NCBI GenBank assembly: GCA_938091165.1
Contig: CALKNK010000043.1
Coordinates: 42,990-106,989, forward strand
Reading direction: 5' to 3'
DNA length: 64,000 bases
Source of the DNA: an uncultured Ilumatobacter sp.
Lineage (GTDB): Bacteria; Actinomycetota; Acidimicrobiia; Acidimicrobiales; Ilumatobacteraceae
In this document: one piece after another, positions 1 to 8,727 of the stretch
Numbering within the stretch: position 1 is the stretch's first letter
Layout: every line of letters begins with the position of its first letter
Program-made: the position numbers and the translations under genes
Notes under the pieces: model-generated
The model's input: the letters and a program-made list of their open reading frames with translations, nothing else
What the model was told of the DNA's origin: nothing
The model's database searches: none

Positions 1-1509
1 TACGGGCCCAACCTGTTCCGACTGCAGGATCGACACGGCGCCGATTTTCTTTTGGCTCCCACACACGAGGAAATGTTCGCCCTCACCGTCAAAGACCTGT
101 TCAGCTCGTATCGGGATCTGCCTCTGGTGATCTATCAAATCCAGACCAAGTTCCGCGACGAGGTACGTCCGCGCGCTGGCTTGCTACGGACCCGAGAGTT
201 CTCGATGAAGGACTCCTACAGCTTCGATCTCAACGAGGCCGGCTTGCAAGCGTCATACGACGCTCACCGTGCGGCCTATATCAAATTGTTCGAACGGCTC
301 GAGCTGCCGTGCGTCATCGTTTCGGCACTGTCCGGCGCGATGGGAGGCTCAGAGTCAGAAGAATTCCTTGCTCCACTCCCGGTCGGCGAGGACACCTTTA
401 TTCGCTGCACATCCTGCGATTTCGCCGCCAACGTCGAGGCTGTCCACACGCCTGTCCCGGAGGCCCAAGCGTTCACGGGTCTGCCTGTTGCCGCCGTTCA
501 CGACACGCCAAAGACCCCCACTATTTCGACCCTCGTCGACTACGTGAACGCTGATTCGGCCCTGCGTCACCCTGACCGCGATTGGACAGCCGCCGATACG
601 TTGAAAAATGTCGTCGTCAACATCAAGCACCCCGATGGAACAGTTGAACCCCTTGCGGTTGGCATCGAAGGGCACCGCGAGGTGGACATGAAACGCCTCG
701 GAGCCCAAGTCGAGCCGGCACAGGTTGAGCCGTTCAGCGAGGACGACTTCAAGAAATACCCGTCACTGAAGAAGGGTTACATCGGCCCAGGTGTCCTTGG
801 GACCACCAACGAGTCCGGCATTCGATATCTCCTCGATCCGCGCATCGTCGATGGGACGCAGTGGATCACTGGCGCCGATAATTACAACCAGCACGTCCTG
901 CATTTGACCGCCGGTCGCGATTTTGTGGGAGACGGAACAATCGAGGCTGCCGAAGTGCTTGACGGCGACAATTGTCCGTCATGCGGGTCAGAAGTAGAAA
1001 TTGCGCGCGGCATCGAGATCGCGCATATTTTCCAGCTCGGCACCAAATATGCTGCGGCCCTTGATCTGACCCTCCGTGACGAGAACGATCAGCCTGTCAC
1101 CCCAACCATGGGCAGCTATGGGGTTGGTGTTTCGCGCTGTCTCGCAGCAATCGCTGAAGCCACCCTCGACGACAGCGGACTCTGCTGGCCACGCGAGGTT
1201 GCCCCAGCTGATATTCACGTGATTATTGCGGGCAAAGACGGAAGCCCTCAGGTTTCTGCCGCGGAGGACCTCGCCACGTCACTCGAAGTAGCTGGCTTGC
1301 GCGTGTTGCTCGATGATCGCAGCAAAGCGTCGCTCGGCGTGAAGTTCAAGGATGCTGAATTAATCGGTGTTCCCACGATCGTGGTCGTCGGTCGCGGCAT
1401 TGCCGACGAAGAGAACCCGACCATCGAGGTCAAGGACCGCAGGTCTGGTGAACGCCAAGATATTCCACACGATTCGATTGTGGAGCACCTCGTCGCTCTC
1501 TGCAGCTGA
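1..1509 (+). CDS. proS: Prolyl-tRNA synthetase, 5' end cut off by window edge
   Basis: This is a class II aminoacyl-tRNA synthetase that charges tRNA-Pro in the cytoplasm. The reading frame is open from base 1, and the first residues visible (LFRLQDRHGADFLLAPTHEE) are the motif 2 region, so roughly the first 65 residues lie outside the window. The middle part (about residues 220 to 400 of a full protein) is the inserted editing domain of bacterial-type ProRS, with TNESGIRYLLDPRIVDGTQW and a following CPSCG pair. Motif 3 is seen as GSYGVGVSR, and the C-terminal part is the anticodon-binding domain (DIHVIIAGKDG onward). An internal TTG at 52 is not the start. The identity is secure. The gene converges on the MaoC gene just downstream. 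Confidence 0.97.
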   Translation, partial: YGPNLFRLQDRHGADFLLAPTHEEMFALTVKDLFSSYRDLPLVIYQIQTKFRDEVRPRAGLLRTREFSMKDSYSFDLNEAGLQASYDAHRAAYIKLFERLELPCVIVSALSGAMGGSESEEFLAPLPVGEDTFIRCTSCDFAANVEAVHTPVPEAQAFTGLPVAAVHDTPKTPTISTLVDYVNADSALRHPDRDWTAADTLKNVVVNIKHPDGTVEPLAVGIEGHREVDMKRLGAQVEPAQVEPFSEDDFKKYPSLKKGYIGPGVLGTTNESGIRYLLDPRIVDGTQWITGADNYNQHVLHLTAGRDFVGDGTIEAAEVLDGDNCPSCGSEVEIARGIEIAHIFQLGTKYAAALDLTLRDENDQPVTPTMGSYGVGVSRCLAAIAEATLDDSGLCWPREVAPADIHVIIAGKDGSPQVSAAEDLATSLEVAGLRVLLDDRSKASLGVKFKDAELIGVPTIVVVGRGIADEENPTIEVKDRRSGERQDIPHDSIVEHLVALCS

Positions 1510-1541
1510 GACGGCATTTGTCGCTCGGCTTCGAGTCGCCC

Positions 1542-2396
1542 TTAGGCGTGACGCAGGAGGCCTTGGTCGATGACAATTCGTTCTTCGCCGTCTGCTGACG
1601 AAGCTGCGCTGGTGGTGAACACGGATTCATCATCGCCGATCGACCACGTTCGAATGATCAGTGATTCTCCAGGAACGACCGGGGAGGCAAAGCGTCCCTC
1701 GATGTGGTGGAAGTTCGCCGGATCGCTTTCGCAGATTGCGTGCAGCAGCGCCCGACCCGTAAACCCATAGGTGCAAAGCCCATGAAGGATCGGCGTGTCA
1801 AAGCCGCCCTTTGCGGCGAAGGCCGGGTCTGTGTGGAGCGGGTTCCGGTCGCCGGACAGGCGGTAGACGAACGCTTGGTCGCGGTCGGTCACGTAGGTGA
1901 CCTCATGGTCCGCTGACCGCTTGGGTGGAACGTTTTTCGGCCCAGATGGCCCTCGGTCGCCACCCCAGCCACCCTCTCCGCGCATGAACGACGACCCGGT
2001 ATTTGTGTAGAGCGGCTCGCCGTCCATCAGTGCCTTGGTCTCAGACACCACGACCGCCGCCTTGCCCTTGTCGTACATGCCAGTGATCTCACTCGTCAGT
2101 GTCACGGTCCCAGCGATAGGAATTGGGCGGTGAAGCGTCACCGACTGCTGACCGTGAACGAGCAGCGCAGGGTCGAAGGTGCCGATTGACCCCATTGCCG
2201 AACCGCGTCCCCACCCGACGACGACGGGAAAGGTCGGAAACACCAGTTGGGGGATCTCGTTGCTGTTCTCGGTGGTGAACGCAAGTTCGTCATGGCCCGC
2301 ACCGATGCCGACCGCGTAGAGCAGCGCATCCTTCGACGTCCAACTCACTTCGACCGGCTCGCTCTTTGAGCCGACTGCATCAGGATTCAACGGCAT
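1542..2396 (-). CDS. MaoC-like (R)-specific enoyl-CoA hydratase (hydratase 2 type)
   Basis: The 284-residue protein has the two-hot-dog-fold layout of hydratase 2 enzymes, which hydrate trans-2-enoyl-CoA to (3R)-hydroxyacyl-CoA. The C-terminal half carries the signature YRLSGDRNPLHTDPAFA followed by GGFDTPILHGLCTYGF, including the catalytic Asp and His of the family. The N-terminal half (FPTFPVVVGWG) is the degenerate substrate-binding hot-dog. The gene lies 71 bases after a short-chain dehydrogenase of the kind fused to this domain in peroxisomal multifunctional enzyme 2, so the two likely work in sequence in beta-oxidation of long, branched or steroid acyl chains. The substrate cannot be read from the sequence. 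Confidence 0.9.
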   Translation of the reverse strand: MPLNPDAVGSKSEPVEVSWTSKDALLYAVGIGAGHDELAFTTENSNEIPQLVFPTFPVVVGWGRGSAMGSIGTFDPALLVHGQQSVTLHRPIPIAGTVTLTSEITGMYDKGKAAVVVSETKALMDGEPLYTNTGSSFMRGEGGWGGDRGPSGPKNVPPKRSADHEVTYVTDRDQAFVYRLSGDRNPLHTDPAFAAKGGFDTPILHGLCTYGFTGRALLHAICESDPANFHHIEGRFASPVVPGESLIIRTWSIGDDESVFTTSAASSADGEERIVIDQGLLRHA

Positions 2397-2467
2397 GGTG
2401 GTGCGCCTTCATTTGGATCGGGTGTCACTCAGTTACTTCGGGGTCGAGGCCAGCCGGCACTGGCGAG

Positions 2468-3373
2468 TCAGCGCTCGACGGGCTTGCCGTTCATGCCAGT
2501 ACGTCCGCGAGCATCAGCAAGCAAGGACTGAACGATCTCGCCGAGCGCCTCTGGATCGTCGACCGGCGCCGTGCTCGGACCGCGGACCCAGCCTTCAGCG
2601 ACCGCGAGAAACTCACCGGACGCCTCGAACACTCGACCGGTGACGCCAGCAGCTTCGTCGGAAACGAGCCACGTGACGATCGGCGCGATCCATTTCGGCG
2701 ACCGCGCCTCGGCCTCATCGGAGGTCTCCGGGGCTGGGCCGAGATCTTCGGTCATCCGCGTCAGCGCAACCGGCGCCACCGCGTTGACTGTGACGCCATA
2801 GCGAGCGAGTTCCATGGCAGTGATCTGGGTGAACGAAGCGATACCCGCCTTTGCCGCGCCGTAGTTCGACTGGCCGACATTGCCGTAGATACCCGACACC
2901 GAAGTGGTGTTGATGATGCGACCGGCCACCTCGTCGCCTGCCTTCGACCGTTCACGCCAGTATGCGGCAGCGTGACGAGCGGGAGCAAAGGTTCCCTTGA
3001 GGTGCACGTTGATGACGGCGTCCCACTCATCTTCGGTCATGTTGGCAAGCATGCGGTCGCGCAGAATCCCGGCGTTGTTGACCACTGCGTCGAGACCTCC
3101 AAAGGTCTCGATTGCGGTCTCAACCATGCGCTGTGCACCGTCCCAGTCGGCGACGTTGTCGGCATTGACGACCGCCGCGCCACCGCCGGCCACGATCTCG
3201 TCGACGACTTGCTGAGCAGGAGAAACATCGTCGCCGGTCCCGTCCCGTGCGCCACCCAGGTCGTTGACGACGACCTTCGCTCCGTGCCTCGCAAGGCTCA
3301 GCGCATGCTCGCGCCCAATACCCCGGCCTGCACCGGTGACGATTGCGATCTTACCTTCACAGAGTCGTGTCAT
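2468..3373 (-). CDS. Short-chain dehydrogenase, MFE-2 / (3R)-hydroxyacyl-CoA dehydrogenase type
   Basis: The protein (301 residues from this start) is an NAD(P)-dependent SDR with the cofactor loop TGAGRGIG, the NNAG motif, and the catalytic YxxxK in SNYGAAKAG. The long C-terminal tail (WLVSDEAAGVTGRVFEASG) is typical of the dehydrogenase part of peroxisomal multifunctional enzyme 2. An upstream GTG at 3445 would add 24 residues that do not look like SDR sequence. The ATG at 3373 is preferred because TACGTT lies 6 bases upstream, the leaderless promoter pattern seen across this window. The gene is followed by its probable partner, the MaoC hydratase. The reaction would be oxidation of (3R)-hydroxyacyl-CoA to 3-ketoacyl-CoA. 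Confidence 0.88.
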   Translation of the reverse strand: MTRLCEGKIAIVTGAGRGIGREHALSLARHGAKVVVNDLGGARDGTGDDVSPAQQVVDEIVAGGGAAVVNADNVADWDGAQRMVETAIETFGGLDAVVNNAGILRDRMLANMTEDEWDAVINVHLKGTFAPARHAAAYWRERSKAGDEVAGRIINTTSVSGIYGNVGQSNYGAAKAGIASFTQITAMELARYGVTVNAVAPVALTRMTEDLGPAPETSDEAEARSPKWIAPIVTWLVSDEAAGVTGRVFEASGEFLAVAEGWVRGPSTAPVDDPEALGEIVQSLLADARGRTGMNGKPVER

Positions 3374-3441
3374 TTCCCCAACGTACGAACACCAACGCGA
3401 GCGGCCCGAACCGGACTGTTTCTTTCCCAAGCAGCACCAGT

Positions 3442-4671
3442 TCACAGCTCAGGGCCTGGCCGTTTTAGGAAGTCTCGGTGCCAGCGGCTGGGCGTCAGCG
3501 CTATCGCTCGTGGTTCATCTTCGAACATCCAACGGGCAAAGTTACGTTGGCCCCATGGCCCACTTGCTGCGACCACTCGGATCGCTGCGCGGGCGCCCCA
3601 TGATTTCGCTAACACCTTGCCAAGGGCGAACGACATTTTGTGGTCAGCACGAAGGTGGTGCTGAACTTCGCGTTCGTAGATGCCTGCGGCGACTTCAGGT
3701 TGCGTTGCACCCCCTGCGACGATCGCTTCAGCCGCAAGTCGGCCGGTGAGCAGCGCCTGCCCAATGCCTTCACCGGTCATCACGTCGGTCGCCATGGCAG
3801 CGTCTCCGGTAAAAATCACGCGGCCACAAGTGAGCACCGCCTCATCTATCCGCGCCGGAATCGGCCAAGCCGTATGCCGGTCCTCGAGCTTGAAGCCGGC
3901 ACCAAGCGCTTCGACCACGTGAGGCCGGTTGAGCAGATCAAGCCACAGTGGCTTCATGTCCTTGGTTTTGCGGTCGCCGTCGCGCAGTAACCCAAAACCG
4001 ATGTTCACCCGGCCGTCCGGAAGTGGGAATGACCATGCATAGCCAGGCAACAGATCTTCCTCGAACCACACATGCAGTTGAGTCGATGCGGTCCCAGTCA
4101 CGCCGGTGGCGTACTGCCGGAATCCGTGCCACTCCCCTAAGTATCCGGATTCGTTCAGACCGAGTGACTTGCGGACCGGACTCCACATTCCATCAGCTGC
4201 GATGACGTACCGAGATCGGACGCTCAGGCCATCAGCAGCGACAACCACATGGTCGTCCTGTTGTTCGATCGATATAAAAGCAATGCCATCGTGCACCTGA
4301 ACGCCGGCATTGCGGGCAAGATCGACGAGTGCGTTGTCTAGCTGCTGTCGCGGCGCTACTGCGGCGTATCGGCCGGGTCCAGTGAGGGGGACCTCAACCG
4401 AGCGGCCTGACGGGGATCGCAACGATGCGCCTGCGACATCGAACCAGTCGATCACCGAGGCGGGGTCGAAGTCGAGGTGTTGGAGTTCGCGTAATGCCAG
4501 TGTGGTTAGACCATCACCGCAGCATTTGTCTCGCGGGAACGTCGCCCGATCGATGAGCACAACTGACCGACCCGTCCGAGCAAGCTCAATGGCCGCAGCT
4601 GACCCCGCTGGCCCACCGCCAACGATCAAGACGTCTGTCGCAAGGTTTGCGATGTCGGCCGTGCTGCTCAC
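3442..4671 (-). CDS. Geranylgeranyl reductase family FAD-dependent oxidoreductase
   Basis: The N-terminus holds a Rossmann FAD-binding motif (VLIVGGGPAGSAAA) and the family marker FPRDKCCGDGLT. Around residue 290 lies the second FAD contact FTGDAAMATDVMTGEGIGQA. These are features of the geranylgeranyl reductase family, whose members reduce isoprenoid double bonds, for example MenJ, which saturates one unit of the menaquinone side chain in mycobacteria. A menaquinone or polyprenyl substrate is likely but not proven. A TTG start at 4695 would add eight residues. The GTG at 4671 has TATCCT 7 bases upstream and is the better start. The next gene downstream is the SDR, 68 bases away. Confidence 0.85.
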   Translation of the reverse strand: MSSTADIANLATDVLIVGGGPAGSAAAIELARTGRSVVLIDRATFPRDKCCGDGLTTLALRELQHLDFDPASVIDWFDVAGASLRSPSGRSVEVPLTGPGRYAAVAPRQQLDNALVDLARNAGVQVHDGIAFISIEQQDDHVVVAADGLSVRSRYVIAADGMWSPVRKSLGLNESGYLGEWHGFRQYATGVTGTASTQLHVWFEEDLLPGYAWSFPLPDGRVNIGFGLLRDGDRKTKDMKPLWLDLLNRPHVVEALGAGFKLEDRHTAWPIPARIDEAVLTCGRVIFTGDAAMATDVMTGEGIGQALLTGRLAAEAIVAGGATQPEVAAGIYEREVQHHLRADHKMSFALGKVLAKSWGARAAIRVVAASGPWGQRNFARWMFEDEPRAIALTPSRWHRDFLKRPGPEL

Positions 4672-4778
4672 AGCGGGGAGGATACGAGCGGTCAAGCAAG
4701 TCGTGCATGACCGTGCGTAGTCAATAACGCTAACTTACTGCCAGTCATTTATCGGGGCTCAGTGGTCCATGCGCGGAC

Positions 4779-5120
4779 TCAGGTCGTCTCAGAGTCAGCA
4801 GCGCCGCCCGGCGGCGGCGCCCACACGTCCACGCCTCCCACAGTCACTTCGATGCCGTCAGTATCGATGTCGCCAGGTTCGTCAGGACTTTCTGCTACTT
4901 CAACGATGTCAGCGTCGAGAGGTGGCCCCTCGTAGATCTCCTGGACAGCGAACATTGCCCCTGCCATCGCCGCTCCTGCGATGCCGCCCTTGCGGCGACC
5001 CGCTTCGATCGTGGTGAGCCTCAATGTTGCGGCGCGCTCGGCTCGCTCGGCGCGGTCAGCTGCGACCGCATCAAATTGATCATCGACGGACGGCACTCCG
5101 TCTGGGTTGTTCTTCGTCAC
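4779..5120 (-). CDS. Small conserved-looking hypothetical protein, acidic C-terminus
   Basis: I do not recognise this 113-residue protein. It has a charged, Ala- and Arg-rich helical N-terminal half (AADRAERAERAATLRLT), a short hydrophobic Gly/Ala stretch (GGIAGAAMAGAMFAVQEIYEG, about residues 50 to 70) and a very acidic tail ending in a proline-glycine patch. The frame continues upstream, but that part runs antisense to the MoxR gene and has poor composition. The GTG at 5120 is chosen because TACGTT lies 6 bases upstream. It stands divergent from the MoxR operon. The hydrophobic stretch could be membrane-associated, but it is short and glycine-rich, so I do not call a transmembrane helix. 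Confidence 0.55.
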   Translation of the reverse strand: MTKNNPDGVPSVDDQFDAVAADRAERAERAATLRLTTIEAGRRKGGIAGAAMAGAMFAVQEIYEGPPLDADIVEVAESPDEPGDIDTDGIEVTVGGVDVWAPPPGGAADSETT

Positions 5121-5199
5121 GTGTTCAACGTATCTGCGGCGAGAGTCGATGGGCAGGCGACGGGACGGATGGCTCGGTGCGGAGTAGTTTGCTCGTTGA

Positions 5200-6291
5200 A
5201 TGAGTGACTCCGAAATGGCAGGCCAAGCGAGTTCGGGACCTCCCGCCGCGGAACAGATAAACCCGACTGGCGCCAACAGCATGACGATGAACGATCTGGC
5301 CACAGCTGAGACGTTCGAGAAGATTTTCTTCGAACTACGCAAGGTGATCGTCGGCCAATCACGACTGCTTGAGCGTCTCCTCGTCGGGGTTCTGTGCCGC
5401 GGCCATTGTCTGCTGGAGTCAGTTCCGGGTCTAGCGAAAACATTGGCGGCAGAGACGTTGGCCAACGTCGTCGGCGGATCTTTCGCTCGCATCCAGTTCA
5501 CCCCTGATCTGCTTCCGTCTGACATCGTCGGCACACGGATCTACCGAGCAGGTTCAGAGACCTTCGACGTGGAGCTCGGGCCGGTCTTTGTCAACTTTTT
5601 GTTGACTGACGAGATCAACCGAGCGCCAGCCAAAGTCCAATCTGCGTTGCTCGAGGTAATGGCTGAACAGCAGGTCACTATCGGCGGGATCACGCACCCC
5701 GTCGAGCCGCCGTTCTTCGTCGTCGCCACGCAGAACCCGATCGAATCCGAGGGTGTGTACCAACTCCCCGACGCGCAGCGTGATCGTTTTATGATGAAGA
5801 TCGTCCTTGACCACCCAACTGCTGACGACGAGATGGCCATTCTCGACCGAATGGCAGTCGCCTCAGCCGCTCCGACACCCAATCAGGTCATCAGTCTCGA
5901 CGAGCTCATAGCCTTACAGGAGCGCGCCGACCAGGTGTTCGTCGATCGGTCCGTGATGCAGTACGCCGTCGATGTCGTGCAGTGCACCCGTTACCCAGAC
6001 CATTACAAGCTTGCTGATCTCGGGCCGATGATCGGTCTCGGTGCGAGCCCACGGGCCTCACTGAACCTCGTCAAGGGCGCGCGGGCGATGGCGATGCTCC
6101 GTGGACGCTCCTACGCCACGCCACAAGATGTCTTTGACTTGGCGCCAGAGGTTCTTCGCCACCGCTTGCTCCTGACCTATGACGCTCTTGCGCGCGACAT
6201 CACTGCCGATCACATTATTCAGCGCATTCTCGCCACCGTGCCAGCTAACTGGGTTTCGCCCAAGCCAAACGCCGTCTTTAACCGGAGCTGA
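5200..6291 (+). CDS. MoxR-family AAA+ ATPase
   Basis: MoxR ATPases act as chaperones that help mature or activate partner complexes, usually encoded beside DUF58 and VWA proteins as here. The 363-residue protein shows Walker A ESVPGLAKT (about residues 73 to 81), Walker B FLLTDEINRAPAKVQSALLE, sensor VVATQNPIESEGVYQLPDAQ and the lid segment GASPRASL. The first 27 residues are low in complexity, so an ATG at 5281 or 5287 could be the true start; at 5200 the upstream TAGTTT sits 9 bases away. The next gene begins 2 bases after the stop, so an operon of moxR, DUF58 and VWA genes is very likely. Confidence 0.93.
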   Translation: MSDSEMAGQASSGPPAAEQINPTGANSMTMNDLATAETFEKIFFELRKVIVGQSRLLERLLVGVLCRGHCLLESVPGLAKTLAAETLANVVGGSFARIQFTPDLLPSDIVGTRIYRAGSETFDVELGPVFVNFLLTDEINRAPAKVQSALLEVMAEQQVTIGGITHPVEPPFFVVATQNPIESEGVYQLPDAQRDRFMMKIVLDHPTADDEMAILDRMAVASAAPTPNQVISLDELIALQERADQVFVDRSVMQYAVDVVQCTRYPDHYKLADLGPMIGLGASPRASLNLVKGARAMAMLRGRSYATPQDVFDLAPEVLRHRLLLTYDALARDITADHIIQRILATVPANWVSPKPNAVFNRS

Positions 6292-6293
6292 CA

Positions 6294-7259
6294 TTGGCCG
6301 ATTTTTCCGTCGATCGCAGCGACTCGCCCGTGCTGGGCTCGCATTGGACGCAAGGGCCACCGGCCGACACGGTGACAGAGCTCCTCCGTACTCTTGAGCT
6401 CACGGTTAGCCGACGGCTCGATAGTGCTCTGCATGGCAGTTATCAAGGACTTACACCGGGTCACGGGTCCGAACCCGGAGAGTCACGTCCCTACGCGCTC
6501 GGAGATGACGTTCGCCGCATCGACTGGAACGTCACGGCGAGGACCCAGGAGACCTATATCCGCGAGCAGATTGCCGACCGCGATCTCACAGCGTGGCTTG
6601 TGATCGACGCGTCCGCAACAATGCAGTTTGGAACCGTCACCAACACCAAAGCCCAAACAGCATTGGCAGCAACCGCAGCAGTTGGGTTCCTTACTGCTCG
6701 GAATCAGAACCGAGTCGGCGCGGTGATGGTGGCAGGCTCAGATATCCGCTCTGTTCCACCCCGTTCCGGCAAAAATCAGATTCGCGCCGTTCTGTCAATG
6801 CTCGCCGCTCCCCCGGTTTCGGACGGCCACGGAAGAGCGGATTTATCAGGTGCGCTCGACCGTGTTGGGGCGTTAGCGAAACGTCGAGGGTTTATTGCGA
6901 TTATCTCTGACTTCGCTGGATCGGATTGGACAGGAGCGCTCGGGCGGTTGAGTCTCCGCCACGATCTTTTGGCGATCACCGTGCACGATCCGCGTGAATA
7001 CGACGTTCCCCCGATTGGGCTGGTTCAAATGGTCGACCCAGCGTCGGGGCGCACTCGCGAAGTGCGAGTGACGGAGTCGGTGCAACGCAAGTTCATCACC
7101 GCTGCGGCCGAGCAACGAACAACACGCCTCGACGGGCTAGGGCGGGCCGGTGCGGACACAATCGAGCTGACCGCCGACGGAGACTGGCTCAGCAGCGTCG
7201 TCGCCTACGTTCAACGTCGCCGCACCCAAGCCGTCCGTGGCGGAGTGCTCACGCGATGA
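6294..7259 (+). CDS. DUF58 domain protein (MoxR-associated, VWA-like fold)
   Basis: The 321-residue protein has the DUF58 signature PYALGDDVRRIDWNVTART around residues 65 to 83, followed by a VWA-like segment with WLVIDASATMQFGT and IAIISDFAGSDW. Such proteins are constant partners of MoxR ATPases and membrane VWA proteins and are thought to be adaptors or metal-ion-dependent binding modules. The TTG start lies two bases after the moxR stop, and the stop overlaps the next ATG (ATGA), which points to translational coupling. There is no membrane segment or signal peptide. The precise substrate of this system is unknown. Confidence 0.9.
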   Translation: MADFSVDRSDSPVLGSHWTQGPPADTVTELLRTLELTVSRRLDSALHGSYQGLTPGHGSEPGESRPYALGDDVRRIDWNVTARTQETYIREQIADRDLTAWLVIDASATMQFGTVTNTKAQTALAATAAVGFLTARNQNRVGAVMVAGSDIRSVPPRSGKNQIRAVLSMLAAPPVSDGHGRADLSGALDRVGALAKRRGFIAIISDFAGSDWTGALGRLSLRHDLLAITVHDPREYDVPPIGLVQMVDPASGRTREVRVTESVQRKFITAAAEQRTTRLDGLGRAGADTIELTADGDWLSSVVAYVQRRRTQAVRGGVLTR

Positions 7260-8245
7260 ATCTTGACTTTCTCGAACCTGGTCGATTATGGCTGCTGCTC
7301 ATTGTCGCCACGTTGGCGGTCTTCTACGTGGCGGTGCTGCGCTGGCGAAACACGGCTTCCATTCGTTTTACGCAAATAGATCTCCTCGATGAAATCGTGC
7401 CCGAACGCCCGAACTGGCGACGCCATGTGGTCGCTGTGCTCCAGCTCGTCGGACTGGCAGCAGCAGTTGTCGCTATCGCTCGTCCTGTGGATCGCGCTAC
7501 CGAGCGGACTCAGAGCGAAGGACGAATCCTCGTCGCCTTCGACGTGTCGCTCTCCATGGAGGCCGATGACGTCGATCCGAGTCGATTTGAATCGGCGCGG
7601 GTTGCTGCAAGAGAGTTCATCGAAGAGGTGGACAACAATGTTGAGGTCGGCCTGGTCTCGTTTTCGGGAGTGGTCGATGTTGCTGTCGATCCGACCCTGG
7701 ATCGATCTGCGCTCAACCGCGGCCTTGACCGCTTGGAGCTCGATGAGTCAACAGCTATCGGAGACGCTTTGTCGGTATCGACTCGCCTTCTCCTCAGTTC
7801 TGCTGACAATGAAGTTGATCAGCAAGACGATGATGTCGCTCCTGGCGTCATTGTGCTGCTCAGCGACGGCGAGACAACCGTCGGGCGCCTCACTTCTGAC
7901 GGCGCGCAGGAGGCAGCCGAGGCAGGAGTGCCTGTGTTTACCATTGCGTTCGGAACTGATGCGGGAGTGATTACTGACCCAGTCAGCGGCGACGAAGTTC
8001 CGGTTCCCGTCCGTCCTGCTGACCTCGAGCTAGTCGCAGAAACCACGGGGGGTGCTGCGTTCGTGGCAGAGACCGGAGGTGAACTCGCCGCAGCGTACGA
8101 TCAAATTCAGATGTCGCTCGGAGAGACGCTAGGCGAAGAGATTGAGATCGTGAAGGAACTCACCTGGCGCTGGGCGCTGGGCGCGTTTTTTGTTCTTGCG
8201 CTTGCGTGGGCCCTCAGCCTCTGGTGGCTACGCGGGATGGTCTGA
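7256..8245 (+). CDS. Membrane-anchored VWA domain protein (BatA-like)
   Basis: The 329-residue protein has two N-terminal transmembrane segments (about residues 10 to 27 and 57 to 75), a von Willebrand factor A domain between about 90 and 280, and a C-terminal membrane helix (WALGAFFVLALAWALSLWWL). The metal-ion-dependent adhesion site is intact: DVSLS, a Thr in ESTAIGDAL and Asp in LLSDGET. This layout matches BatA-type proteins of MoxR operons. The VWA domain probably faces the cytoplasm or the envelope space next to the MoxR and DUF58 products. Its start overlaps the DUF58 stop by four bases. The partner or target is not known. Confidence 0.9.
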   Translation: MNLDFLEPGRLWLLLIVATLAVFYVAVLRWRNTASIRFTQIDLLDEIVPERPNWRRHVVAVLQLVGLAAAVVAIARPVDRATERTQSEGRILVAFDVSLSMEADDVDPSRFESARVAAREFIEEVDNNVEVGLVSFSGVVDVAVDPTLDRSALNRGLDRLELDESTAIGDALSVSTRLLLSSADNEVDQQDDDVAPGVIVLLSDGETTVGRLTSDGAQEAAEAGVPVFTIAFGTDAGVITDPVSGDEVPVPVRPADLELVAETTGGAAFVAETGGELAAAYDQIQMSLGETLGEEIEIVKELTWRWALGAFFVLALAWALSLWWLRGMV

Positions 8246-8266
8246 CTCGCTTTCAGCTAGCAACGG

Positions 8267-8688
8267 TCATATCGTTTTGCCGTAGTCGACGGTGAGCCAC
8301 TGTTCTGGCCGAAGTCAAACTACGATTGAATCAGAGCTGGGCGGATTTTTCTTTGCGTACGAGGCGCCTATTGCTGGTCCAAGGTAACGGATCGCTAGTT
8401 CTGCGATATCGAAGTCTTCGTAGTTGACGGTCACCGGTCCTTCGACCATCACGTACTGGCAGGGAGGCTCTTCCCGCGTTGCGGTGAGCGTGGCTATCCT
8501 GCGCTTGCGGACCAAGTCCGCTTTCAGCGATGCCCCATTCATGGAGAGGATCACGTTGTCACCTCGGTACAGGTACCAGATCGGAAGTGCTAGTGGGCCT
8601 TTGTTCTGACGTGCGATCGACAGCATCCCAACGTGTTTGCAGCGAGAAACGCTTCGCGGTCCTCGACGGTCATGTCGGTGTCGGTCAC
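8267..8688 (-). pseudogene. Broken PPOX-class (F420/FMN-dependent) oxidoreductase gene with two lesions
   Basis: Read on the reverse strand, a start at 8688 (GTG) or 8673 (ATG) gives VTDTDMTVEDREAFLAA, and a different frame then continues HVGMLSIARQNKGPLALPIW, the typical N-terminus of pyridoxamine-5'-phosphate-oxidase-like proteins. One base is missing at the A run near 8634-8639. The frame then runs to an in-frame TGA at 8315-8317, after which 15 more codons in the same frame give LRPEQWLTVDYGKTI and a natural stop at 8267. The TGA probably replaces CGA. The intact protein would be about 138 residues. Two independent lesions argue for a decayed gene rather than a single sequencing error. 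It follows an LLM oxidoreductase on the same strand. Confidence 0.75.
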
Positions 8689-8727
8689 GTGCTGCTCTGC
8701 TGTGTTGTGATGTTGTGATGACAGCGG

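Noticed and set aside
2366..3664. Long plus-strand open frame (432 codons) across the SDR
   Set aside because: It is antisense to the MaoC end and SDR gene, has Arg/Ser-rich composition and no family features; the reverse-strand genes have clear catalytic motifs.
8315..8317. TGA as a selenocysteine or recoded codon in the PPOX gene
   Set aside because: The frame is also broken by a one-base shift upstream, and no selenocysteine insertion hairpin is apparent; pseudogenisation is simpler.
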